In this document: piece by piece, positions 46,899 through 56,460 of the stretch
Numbering within the stretch: the first letter of the stretch is position 1
Layout: each line of letters starts with the position of its first letter
NCBI GenBank assembly: GCA_022059125.1
Contig: JAEUWY010000006.1
Location: 1,550,001-1,614,000 of the forward strand
Direction of reading: 5' to 3'
Source of the DNA: Corynespora cassiicola
Lineage: Eukaryota; Ascomycota; Dothideomycetes; Pleosporales; Corynesporascaceae
DNA: 64,000 bases
The notes under the pieces: generated by a model
The model's input: only the letters and a program-made list of their open reading frames with translations
Databases searched by the model: none
What the model was told of the DNA's origin: nothing
Translations under genes and position numbers: made by a program

Positions 46899-49800
46899 TT
46901 AAGCGTCGTCTTCTCCCACACCACTGTCCTCGTCCTCATCTTCGCTCGGATCCGTCGACTCCTCGTCTGGCATGACGACGCTGTTGAGATAGGTAATCTG
47001 CGCCCACGTTAGCGCTCCGCTCTGCATGTCTGCATGTTCCCTCCTGCTGCTGTTGCCCACGCACGCACGCTGGCCCGCTGCGGCCACCACCATGTATGTC
47101 GGCCTGGTCCATTTCCCCACCTCTCTGCGCCGGTCAACCTTAGGTCGGCTCGCTGCAGTGCCAGCGCATGAGCTGCCAGCCAACATTTGCCCTCCCGCTA
47201 TCCTCAGCCGGCCGCTGCGAGCCCATCCTTCCCCGAAACATCTCTTCTGCCCCTCTGCCGTTGCCATAGGTTCCCGTGCCACTACCGCTAGGACAACCGT
47301 CAAACGTAAAAAATGAGCTAGACACTTACAAACGGTACCATGCACCCAACCAGCTCGGCGATTCGGTCCAGCCCCTTTGCTCCAACAACTTCTGAGTCGG
47401 CCAATTTGGTGCCAAGAGTGAAACTTCTGAGCCGGAGAAGCTCGATCTCTCCGTGGTCTTTGTCATATCCCTGTGATCCGCCACTGTCAGCATTTTTTTC
47501 TGAACGGTATCCAAATCGGCACCCTTCTGAACATCGGTGAAAGCGAGGCGTTGGTCTGCCGTGAGCGCCAACATGGTAATTTTTTTGGGCTTGATGTTGG
47601 GAGGCTGAGAATCGTGATGACCCATGTATGCGATACACTTCCCCTCAGTCGGGCTGCGGCGAAGACGTCGTGGGGAACCCATCTGCCACTTTCGCCCAGG
47701 CAGAATCAGCCGTTGCCCACTGATCCCTGGGGGCTTGATGACAGTGTGTCCTCTCCAACACGCCATCGGTGATGCTACCCTCTTTAGCCACATGCAACCG
47801 TGCCACAGGCTATCAAGCTGGAAAGACCTCATCTGCTGGCATGTAACAGGAAGATGCCTCGACAAGTAGGCACGAAAGGGAGCTGCTGGCGGTCGCTGAA
47901 GCCCAATATGGGTGCTCGGAGAGGATGGAATGCACATCCCTGATGAAGTCACTAGGATGTAGTCTGTTTGAGTTGATCCGTCCCGTTTTGCTGTTTGGTA
48001 GCGAGACCCAAATTCTTGCTGACCGCAACCCGTCGAGACTTCATCGAAATGGCATCATACTCGTGTCAAATCCATCTATGGGATGAAAAAGCACGCTCTT
48101 TTGTGATTATGACCTTGCTGCTGCTCCTTTTGTGCCTGCTCGATCACCCACCTCCTCGCACGACGGAGACTGGGCAATGTCTGCACAGCTGTACGACCAG
48201 CGCAACCAACACTCACCCCGATGTCTTCTGCACCTCGTAGAAAGGCTGAAAGATGATGTGTGCATGAAATTTGTTGGCTATGGGGTGTCACTCACCTTGG
48301 GGTGCTTCTTGAGAGCAGTTGACTGGTTCATAGGTTGCTTCGTGAAGGCCTTGGCGGCCTTCTTTTCATCATCGGCGACGCCCCCGAGAAACTCCTTTCG
48401 AATCCCCGAATCGGTCAGAACACTCTTAATCTTGTGAGGCTTACGATCAATGTTCTGCCGAAGCAAGCGAAGCTGTTCGGCATCGGGTTGCCACAGTCCA
48501 CCTCCTTTTCATACGTTAGCGAGCACTACATGCAGGCATCGAAAACTATCGAGAAAAAGGCACAAATAACCGGTTTTTGGCGGATACATTCGATGGGGCG
48601 AGGGCCTGTTAGATTGAGGGACCATGGCCATGGGGTGCTGGATACCAATTTCGTTGGCGAAAGCTCCCCCGGTCGCTGTGGTCCATCGATGTCGGGCAAA
48701 CAGAAGGCCCTTGGCTTTTCTCTCTGAGGGGATTGCTACTTTTGGTGGTGAATAAGGCAATGGTTCTGTACTCTGCCGATAACCCTTGTTGAGTGTCTTG
48801 ATGGATCTTGAGTCCTGAATCGATAGATCGCCTATTTCATCGAGTACCGCTCCGACCGTTCAGTTATCGTTGCGAGAGATTGTGCCCGTTTCCCATAACA
48901 GATTCATCATAGGCATCGATCCCAAGTTATTCATCGAATTACGAGCATGCCTTGAAGCTGGATGACCATGAACTACGCGATCGCTTTGGGTTCCTCCAGC
49001 AGGCTTTGCCTCGACTCTGGTTGGGCTTGCAATGTACAAGGTGCTAACTAGATCTTTTCAGGGTCGACTCTTTAACGCCTGTCCGCGTCGCCGCCGTATC
49101 GCTCTGTTCGCCGCTTTTCGCTGGGAATGCTGGCTCTTGCAGCCAGGCAAATTTTTTTACCCGCGCGAGGGAAGGCAACAAAATGACCGCTTGATGTCGA
49201 ATCAAAATCAGATGGAGATGGCACTTGACTATATCCTTGGTGGCAAGTCAATGGCGTTGGGCAACTGGCTGTTGGAGTCTGATGAAGGCAAGGCACGGGG
49301 ACCCGCATCTGCCGCGACCCAGTGTCCCGCACTAGGTCTCATTGGTAGAGGGTGGTGCCATTGGTATAGTTGTACCGCTTCGGTACAGCAAAAGGGATCT
49401 TTGCCGCTTCAGGATTGCGCCATGCCCGTGCGGCCGTTGTCATGTACATAGTCAGATCCCTGACTAGCGCTCTTCGAGCACTCCGGGTATAGATGTACGT
49501 CGGACAAGGATACCAGCATGAGTAGGTGGGATCAGTTCGTGCCGTCCATGGATTTCAAAAGTGATCCAAGATTGCGTGCAAGTCCATGTGACTACATGCG
49601 GCGACAAGGTCTTCCAGACCGATCCAGTGACGCTGTGTCACATAGGTGGTTGTACAACTGGCCCCAGATTGATGCCACCGGATATGGCATCAGGTCTGGC
49701 TGTAGGCTTGCATATATGGTCTCCTAGGGCAATGCAACTTCGGCAGTAGCGGAGGCGATTCTCACTGGACCACGAAATTGTCTCCACCGGTGAATCCCAT

Positions 49801-51031
49801 TGGAATGCTGTCCACCAACAAGTCTGGTCGTGCGTGCAGCTGTGTACTGCTCAGGCGAAACCAGGCGATCCTCTAGTTCGGGAAAGGAAATCGGTTAAGA
49901 AGAGAACTTACCAACGAGACTCCCACCTGGCTGTATCTGCACATAGTAGGCTGCATACGGACCTTTCCGCCCCGTACGACTCCAGGCGGCTGAGAAATGC
50001 GTCTGATATGGCGTTAGTTGGTGACTTGCAGGACTCGGTTGCATATATGCATGAACAGTCACACGGATATGCAGAAGCCCCCCCTGTTCAATGCAAGAGG
50101 TTATTGCCCACCTTGTACGGAGTTTGGTCCTTGGAGAAGCGTACGTCTGTCAAATCAGCATTTCTTTTGGATGATTGAAGAAGATATGACCGTACCCCGA
50201 TAGATCCGGAATATCTAGTAAAACGTCAGTCCAAACCTTCTTCACCGGCTCTACCAACTTACAATATCCTTGACGGGAAGCTCTGGGATTGTTTCATCGG
50301 CCTCGATGATCTTCTCTGTGAGCTTCTCGACGAAGGAGTTGAAGTCAGCTAGCGATGCACGATAATCCGGATCATGCACTGTAACACTGTTAGTTGCAAA
50401 TCTATCCCACTCGTATGACGACCCGCTCCGAAGCGGCGTCGCCGTAGTAGACCGGTCCGCGCCCGCGCGGAAAATGCGGATACTAATCAATTATGCAAGG
50501 AGTTGTCTGACCTTTTAGCCATTGACGATCATTGTTGGCAGCAAGGTCTTTCAGGAACAGCATGGTGTTCGGATGGATAGTGTCGTCGGTGTAAGGTGTA
50601 TCACCTGCCTCGCGAGCCTTGGGTTTCTTGATCACGAGTGTTGTTCCAGGTTCGAGTTTGGCTCCAGGCTTCCAGAGCTCTTGCTCACTGGCCATTTTCT
50701 TGTGCAAGGGAAGCTCGGTGCGTTTTGCAGGTCGTCCTCTTCCCTTCTTTGCCGGGGCTTCCTCTTCGCCGCTGAGATCGTCATGGTCAGATTCAGATGT
50801 GACCTCCTTGTCGCCTTCACCCTCATCTTCAAAATCCTCATCTTGGAAGTCTTCAGCATCGCTAGCAGGCTCTGTGGGCACGGCATCTTCATCAGAATCC
50901 GGCTCGATGTAGGCATCCTTGGCGGCTGCCTTCGCGCGCTTGGAGCGTCGGCTGGGGGTTTCGGCTGCGGCGCGCTTCGAGGAGCTCCTAAGAGCCGATG
51001 TCGGCGTTGGTTTTGCAGACCTGCGTGCCAT
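46899..51031 (-). CDS. AT-hook / DUF2461 (TIGR02453) nuclear-type protein, 409 aa, eight exons
   Basis: Minus-strand exons 50512-51031, 50263-50378, 50196-50214, 50112-50146, 49912-50002, 48296-48504, 47330-47470 and 46899-46997. All joins are in frame. The first 160 residues are disordered: basic SRRSKRAKAAAKDA (a likely nuclear signal), an acidic stretch, then the AT-hook-like KKGRGRPAKR. From about 160 the DUF2461 domain runs through FLKDLAANNDRQWLK, DYRASLADFNSFVE, IFRIYRDVRFSKDQTPYK, FSAAWSRTGRKGPYAAYYVQ, GGGLWQPDAEQL, YDKDHGEIELLRLRSFTLG and ITYLNSVVMPDEE, ending in an acidic tail. The family's biochemical function is unknown. Three introns are exceptionally large (1407, 825 and 332 nt) beside 48-133 nt for the others, and one exon has 19 nt. 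The start at 51031 (MARRSAKPTPTS) is preferred over an upstream in-frame ATG at 51175. Confidence 0.88.
47471..48295 (-). other. 825-nt intron of the DUF2461 gene
   Basis: Donor GTGAGT after HPK, branch GCTGACA, acceptor CACAG before GYDKDH. The flanking exons are contiguous with the protein family, so no exon is missing inside. No coding sequence is recognised within. Confidence 0.75.
48505..49911 (-). other. 1407-nt intron of the DUF2461 gene
   Basis: Donor GTAAGT after SLV(G), branch CGCTAACG and acceptor AAAAG before GGLWQPD. The split glycine codon is restored exactly. The interior (frames up to 139 codons) has no recognisable protein and may contain an inserted element. Confidence 0.75.
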
Positions 51032-51247
51032 AGCGAATACTGTGCAGGTGTCTCCGCTTTGTTGTTTGTCACGAGAAGGTGGGTGTTGGCCTACGCACTG
51101 GCCAGCCAGGAAGCCTGAGATCGATGACGTTCTAGGTTGGCCAGGCAAAGAAGGCGCGGACCGACCCGCGCACAAACTCTCTCGGGCGAGATCACGAAAC
51201 TCAAACCCACATCTGCGTCACCACATCCCCGGGCGACGCCATAGGCC
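51032..51247. promoter_or_regulatory. Compact bidirectional promoter, DUF2461 (-) / TYW3 (+)
   Basis: Only 216 bp separate the two start codons. Both genes are intact, so the transcripts probably share a nucleosome-depleted region or overlap in their leaders. Confidence 0.65.
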
Positions 51248-52215
51248 ATGGCGATGCAGTCCCGCTTTGAAGCCAAAAAGCAGAATATTTTGAAGCAGTT
51301 AAATATTCCGGACGAAGAATATCACGATCTCTCGCCGAAAGGCTCGGTCGATGAACCGATTCGCTTCTTGATCGACGATATTAACCGCCTCGATGGGCTT
51401 GTAACGACCAGTAGCTGCAGCGGACGGGTCAGTGTTTATCTGGAAGGGAGGAAAAAGGACTCTGATACCGCAGAAGTGCTGCCCGAAATCGAAAGCTCCC
51501 GTGCTGGCCCAGGTGGCAAGGGAGGAGGGGCCTGGCTCTATATCTCCCATTCTCCAATACAAGAGCCACAGGATCACATGGCTTTATTTGGATTTAATGC
51601 TTCCAGCCTAGGTTTTGCGTCAGAACCTGTTGCCGGCGCTAGATATATCCATTTGAAATTTGAGCCCATGGTACGTGCCAAAAATATCAACTTCCGGCAG
51701 CGCTGATTGAACAGATACTCCACATCCTGACCGCTTCTTTGGATGATTCCCAGAGAGTTTTGGCCGCTGCCCTCTCTGCAGGTTTTCGTGAGAGTGGTGC
51801 TGTGAGCTTGAGCAGCTCGAAAAACGGCGAATCTAATCCTATGGTGGCCGTACGATCAATGGGCTATTCTTTCGACTCAATCATTGGATATCAGAATGAA
51901 CAAGGCAAGAATGTTCCACTAGTTGATGACAAGTATCTCCGTCTACTAGTTGGCATCGCAAATGAGCGTTTCAGTATCAATATGGAGCGCATTGAAAGAT
52001 TCCGTTCTTCTCTACTCAACCAGTACAAGGCCAATTCATCATCATCCACTGGTCCAAAGCCGGACTGGGAAGATGCTGATACTAGGAGGCAACGGAAGAG
52101 GGAAGAGGGTCTCGCCCGCAGACGGGAATTACTCCAAGCGCAAAACAGTATCAAACCAGAGACTAAAGCAAACAGCCCGGAAGAAGGACCACATTTTGGA
52201 GGAATGTTTGACTAG
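51248..52215 (+). CDS. TYW3: tRNA wybutosine-synthesising protein 3, 307 aa, two exons
   Basis: Exons 51248-51670 and 51715-52215 (44-nt intron, GTACGT ... ACAG). TYW3 is the SAM-dependent N4-methyltransferase of the wybutosine pathway that modifies G37 of tRNA-Phe in the cytosol. The conserved TSSCSGR motif sits at 54-60, followed by strand VSVYLEG, and GAWLYISH, ARYIHLKFEPM, LAAALSAGFRESG and GYSFDSIIGYQ are all family blocks. The C-terminal 60 residues are a charged helix (TRRQRKREEGLARRRELLQA) and the protein ends GGMFD. The second ATG at 51254 is an alternative start. The gene is divergent from the DUF2461 gene. Confidence 0.95.
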
Positions 52216-52663
52216 ATTTACAAGCAGGATGTACAGCATGATCCCATCCGAGTTGGAAAATTTTATCAGAGTTTGATGCTCCAGAGTGCATCTCCTATAA
52301 CGCATGTTGGGAGTTTTGACACTACTGTTTTGTGCCTTGAATTGCACCATCTTTCTGTCGCAAACATTGCCTGTTGTCGAATAGGGAGACATTTCAAATC
52401 AAGTCTCCGTGTAGCTTTTCGCACGTGGAGACGTTCTTCGGACAGCTAGTAGCTTACGACCAATCATGAAGCAACGCGAAAGTCTCCGGGCAGCCGACCG
52501 GCGACATTTTCCAACTTTATATAAACGCGACAACCAGCACCATCGTTCTTTCAACACAGCTCCAAGTTAACCACCTTACAACTCTTTCCAGTAGAAGACC
52601 AAATCGAAAGTTCGCCTCACAAAAAAACCATCTTTTATGTGTGGCAGAAACACAACATCCACC
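52216..52663. promoter_or_regulatory. Intergenic promoter and leader of the methyltransferase gene
   Basis: 448 bp. It contains a clear TATATAA at 52518-52524 and a CA-rich leader ending CATCCACC before ATG 52664. An upstream in-frame ATG at 52637 has a poor context. Confidence 0.6.
52518..52524 (+). promoter_or_regulatory. TATA box of the methyltransferase gene
   Basis: TATATAA, 140 bp before the chosen start codon, followed by a CA-rich leader. TATA elements are often found on inducible fungal genes. Confidence 0.55.
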
Positions 52664-53339
52664 ATGTCCATTGCAGAGGCCAATCGCCAGTACTTTGATT
52701 CCATCACTGATACCTACGATGCAAAGCCATGGTGGGCCGAAGTCAACCAAAAAGTAACCGAATCCTTGCAAGCTCGTCTTGATTGGGCTGGTATTCCCTG
52801 GGCCAATGTAGGCTCAGGCGGCGACAGAGAAGTACGGCAGCTGGACTACGCTTGCGGCCCTGGACTCATGTCTCGTGTAAGCTTTTTCATCACCCTCCAG
52901 TTGGAATGAAGTTGACTCTCCAGATTTACGGTCCATATGTAACAGTAACTCGCGGGGTCGATTTATCTCCAAACATGGTAGCGAAGTACAACGCACGAGC
53001 TCGCGCTGCCAATCTCGATCAGTCTACCATTCACGCAGTTGTTGCCGATCTCTTTGACAAAGAAAAGCCAAATCAACTCGAATCCGCCGAGTGGAAGGAC
53101 TTTGATCTTGCGACTGTTGGGTTTGCGTTCCATCACTTCGAAGATGTGGATCATGCGGCCAAATGTTTGAAAGAGAGACTGAGACCAGGCGGTGTCATGG
53201 TCATCAGCGATTTTCTCCAGTAGGTGACTCATCGTTGTTCGGCGTTTGTATGGCTGACAATAGTCTAGGGGCGGCGATCTCAAAGCTGATGAAAATGGAA
53301 ACCCGATACCTGGGACTGAGGGCGACCATACTGGCCACA

Positions 53340-53388
<49 letters not shown>

Positions 53389-53692
53389 ACACCACAATGA
53401 TCACAGCCAGAAGGACAAGAGTCACCACAATCATCACAAGCACGGCAATGATAAGGAAGGAGATGCTACCGAATTGATGGAAAAGACAATCAAGGAGATG
53501 CAAAGCTCCATAGTGGTACCCTACTTTTCAATAGATGGGGTCAGAAAGATATTCAGCGAAGCAGGATTCGTCGATGTCGAGGTCGTGGCTATGGATGAGA
53601 AGGTGTATATGGAATTCGGGGGCAATAAAGTTTGGAGGACTATCTTATTTGCAAAGGGCAGAAGACCGTTTGATGAGAAGTCCGAGCTCTGA
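52664..53692 (+). CDS. SAM-dependent methyltransferase with a poly-histidine insert, 310 aa, three exons
   Basis: Exons 52664-52876, 52924-53219 and 53269-53692. The class I methyltransferase fold is clear: motif I LDYACGPG at 60-67, the acidic strand-2 end in TRGVDLSPNMV, FAFHHFEDVDHAAKCL, and motif post-I RLRPGGVMVISDF. The C-terminal strands are SIVVPYFSIDGVRKIFSEAGF and NKVWRTILFAKG. The second intron (49 nt) uses GTAGGT and CTAG and restores FLQ|GGD. Directly after it lies an insert of about 60 residues containing 15 consecutive His (195-209), all CAT, and further His pairs (QHHNDH, KSHHNHHKHGND). The insert interrupts the fold between two conserved blocks and probably loops out as a metal-binding segment. 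The substrate is unknown. Starting at 52637 would add nine residues. Confidence 0.88.
53342..53386 (+). repeat. (CAT)15 coding microsatellite = His15
   Basis: Fifteen uninterrupted CAT codons in the frame of the methyltransferase. Read in other frames the same DNA gives poly-Ile or poly-Ser. The His frame is set by the exon junction at 53269 and by the downstream conserved C-terminus. Confidence 0.95.
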
Positions 53693-54308
53693 AGCAAACG
53701 TAGACATCAATGGCTGGTAGTAGGGTAGTAGAATAACAAGAAACACACAAGGACTGGGGAGTCCAAAAATCGCACACAGGCATACAGGGGCTACCCCTAA
53801 ACAATGCCCGGAGACAAAAAAACGTGGGGGACTCACAGACAAGGACACGACGCTGTAGGGAGGTTGTAGGGTAGAAATACATTGATTTGTTCATCGAAAG
53901 CGTTGTTGAGTATCATACTAGTGGCTCAAATGGCCACAGCGCGCATCAAGGCCAAAGGAGTTTCTCGTCCGTTAAGATAGCCTTCGTGACATCATAATAA
54001 TACATGGCCTAATTGCATAGACCTTTTAGCTATTGTACATTGACCTCGAAGAAGAAAAAAGGCTTCAGCCATTGGTCTGTTGATGTGAATACCGGATTGC
54101 TGTCGAAATGATCTAGCGGTATACGACTATGACCACCCATATCCTCTTCTTTGCCTATCTGCCTATCAAGGCAGCGCGTTGGCGGGTTTTTTTAGGTGGT
54201 ATTAGCTCTGTATACGATCAAGTCCAACGAGGTATATGAGCCACACATGAGTATAACTCTATTACACAACTGGCCAAGCCAATGCAAGATAAGTATTGCA
54301 AGAATGGT
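53693..54308. other. Convergent intergenic region
   Basis: 616 bp between the 3' ends of the methyltransferase gene and the minus-strand basic-protein gene. No gene or repeat seen. Confidence 0.5.
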
Positions 54309-55232
54309 TCAGCTGTGCATGGCGTGGCCTTGCTTTTTTGCTGGAGTATGATTTTGTGTTGACTTCATACTGCGCTCCCTATTTGGCTGGCCAAGGCTGA
54401 ATCGATTGTTGCCATAATTGTGCGATGTATCCGTCCTAGACGAATTTTTTGTACGGTTTGGTGCAGGTTTTGAACTGTTTTGTGCATTTTTGGTATGTTT
54501 CGGTGCCAATGTGGTAGCGTTCCGATTTGGGCTGATGTTTCGACGCTGTAGGTTGTCTTGAGTCTTGAAAATGTTTGATAGTTCGTTTTTTATTTCTAAG
54601 ACCAGAGCATCGACAATACTTGACATCTCCTTTCTCACGTCTGCGTATTTGGCCGAAACTGAGGGCGCATTGAGCTGGAACTTCAGGCTTCCCTTCAAAC
54701 TGATCTCCTTGCCTTGATTCAGCGCAGAATCCAGGTTGGCCCACTTCACTGAGCCAGGGTTGACTAGTATCCCTTTGTCGTTAAACCCCCTTTCCTTCAG
54801 TTCTTCGATGAAGGCATTTCGTACACGCCTTCTCGCCCACGATCGTACGACGCTGGATTTCGAAAGGGTATTGTATACGACGACATGCCACCAGAGCCCC
54901 TCCTTCTTTCGCTGCTCTGCGGCCCGCTTCTTTAACACGTATAGGGGGTGGTTCGGCTCGGTTACGATGCGGTTGATGATGAAAGTTTTGTATTGCGGAC
55001 TGTGGCTGACGTTAAAGACCACCCTTTTTTGCTTCTTGATAGCATGGGCGACAAGAGACATTAAGGAGAGACGCCGTGTAGGAGTAATCGCAAAGAAATG
55101 GCAGGAAGCTCTTGGCAGGAAGTTTCTCGATGGCAGGCGCTTCGTCGGCTGAGCAGTGACATCAAGCGTTTGGAAGATTCCGGTGCGGGATCTGCAAATT
55201 GCGCTAGTCCATTTGCCGACTAGTCCACCCAC
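54309..55232 (-). CDS. Uncharacterised basic fungal protein, possibly mitochondrial, 307 aa
   Basis: A single open frame. The N-terminal 55 residues are rich in Arg/Thr/Ser and nearly free of acids (SRNFLPRASCHFFAITPTRR), like a mitochondrial presequence. A conserved-looking core follows (SLMSLVAHAI, QYKTFIINRIVTEPNHPLYVLK, WWHVVVYNTLSKSSVVRSWARRR, RNAFIEELKERGFNDKG), then a helix VRKEMSSIVDALVLEIKN. I remember similar hypothetical proteins in other Pezizomycotina but no assigned function. The C-terminal 75 residues are Asn/Thr/Lys/Ser-rich low complexity (APKHTKNAQNSSKPAPNRTK). If the first 55 residues were not translated, the next ATG (55067, MSLVAHAI) would remove the presequence. The gene is head-to-head with eIF1A. 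Confidence 0.75.
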   Translation of the reverse strand: MGGLVGKWTSAICRSRTGIFQTLDVTAQPTKRLPSRNFLPRASCHFFAITPTRRLSLMSLVAHAIKKQKRVVFNVSHSPQYKTFIINRIVTEPNHPLYVLKKRAAEQRKKEGLWWHVVVYNTLSKSSVVRSWARRRVRNAFIEELKERGFNDKGILVNPGSVKWANLDSALNQGKEISLKGSLKFQLNAPSVSAKYADVRKEMSSIVDALVLEIKNELSNIFKTQDNLQRRNISPNRNATTLAPKHTKNAQNSSKPAPNRTKNSSRTDTSHNYGNNRFSLGQPNRERSMKSTQNHTPAKKQGHAMHS

Positions 55233-55375
55233 TGTTGCCCCTCCGAGTCACCACAATGCCCAGCGCCGCCTGGAACAAACCTTTTATCCTACATCTCACA
55301 ACTATCCTCTGCGCAATCTTCTGCCGCACCCAAACCACACGTTTGTTACGGTAAAGTCAGCCAACAGAAGCCAGT
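55233..55375. promoter_or_regulatory. Compact bidirectional promoter, basic protein (-) / eIF1A (+)
   Basis: 143 bp between opposing start codons. No TATA box is evident, fitting constitutive expression. Confidence 0.55.
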
Positions 55376-56204
55376 ATGCCTAAGAAGTAAGTTTTTTTTT
55401 ATGTGGCCCTGAACCGACCCACTAGCCCCGCCCTCGTCCAAACGTCAGAAGCGAAACAACACGATGTCAGCTTGGTGAACAGGCGTTGTTGCCAGCGCAT
55501 GGCGGAGGTTACTCTTTACCAGCTCTCGCGCCACTATTCACCCGCTGGACAGTCGGTACTGGCGACCGTATCTACTACGCGCTCGCATACCATGTCGGCC
55601 TGTGATCGACCGGTTCCTCGACGGCTACTTTACCTCATCTTACACGTCTCAGCATGCTTCACATGCTTCATAGATCTCAGCTAACGGAATACCTACAGCA
55701 AGGGAAAGGGAGGAAAGAACAGGAGAAGGGGAAAGAACGAGAACGACAACGAGAAGCGTGAACTCACCTTCAAGGAGGAGGGCCAGGAATATGCCCAGGT
55801 TGTCAAGATGCTTGGAAACGGTCGTTTAGAAGCCCAGTGCTTTGATGGCACCAGACGGTTGGCCCATATCCGGTACGTGTGCCCTGTTAATGATTCCGGT
55901 CCAAGGAAACCAACTAAGTCGGCACAGTGGAAAACTCAGAAAGAAGGTCTGGATTAACCAGGGTGACATTATTCTGCTGTCCCTCCGTGATTACCAGGAC
56001 GAGAAGGGCGATGTCATCCTTAAGTACACCGCCGATGAGGCCCGCTCACTGAAGGCTTACGGCGAGCTCCCCGAGAATGCCAAGATCAACGAGACGGACA
56101 CGTACGAACAAGACCACGAGGGTATCGGTTTCGAATTCGACGAGGACCGCGATGAGTCCGACGACGACAAGGACGGCAAGGAAGTCGATATCGACGATAT
56201 TTAA
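55376..56204 (+). CDS. TIF11: Translation initiation factor eIF1A, 153 aa, three exons
   Basis: Exons 55376-55386, 55699-55872 and 55928-56204. The product begins [19 protein letters not shown] (the basic N-terminal tail). The OB-fold core includes [39 protein letters not shown] and [19 protein letters not shown], followed by helix [15 protein letters not shown] and a highly acidic tail ending [10 protein letters not shown]. It binds the 40S A-site and directs scanning and start-codon choice together with eIF1. The first exon is only 11 nt and is followed by a 312-nt intron, long for this genome. Long first introns in translation genes often carry expression elements, but this is unproven here. 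Confidence 0.97.
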
Positions 56205-56460
56205 AGGGTTGTGCGGTCCGCCATGCTGTCCAGTCCTCGTGCCTTCTGTCCATGCCAAATCGATTTTATGCAGCTCGGGGGCTGGCGGCTCAAATGCTGC
56301 CCACGCGGCGGGCGGACATGTTGGTTGTCTGCTTTCTTACTTTCTTCGTGCATGTTGTTAGCTCAGGGGCACTTATCTCTTGCCTGACCACTACCCGAAA
56401 AATAGATTAATTCATGCATTCGATTCAAAATTTCTGGGCTGAAATCATCTCATATTATCA
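56205..56460. other. Convergent intergenic region, eIF1A / RAD1
   Basis: 256 bp between two stop codons. It contains the 3' ends of both transcripts; nothing else seen. Confidence 0.6.

Noticed and set aside
47326..47952. 208-codon minus-strand frame spanning a DUF2461 exon
   Set aside because: Its 3' part reads the true exon in the wrong frame and its 5' part lies in the 825-nt intron.
50522..51118. 198-codon plus-strand frame opposite DUF2461 exon 1
   Set aside because: Shadow of the real exon on the other strand, which has clear DUF2461 homology downstream.
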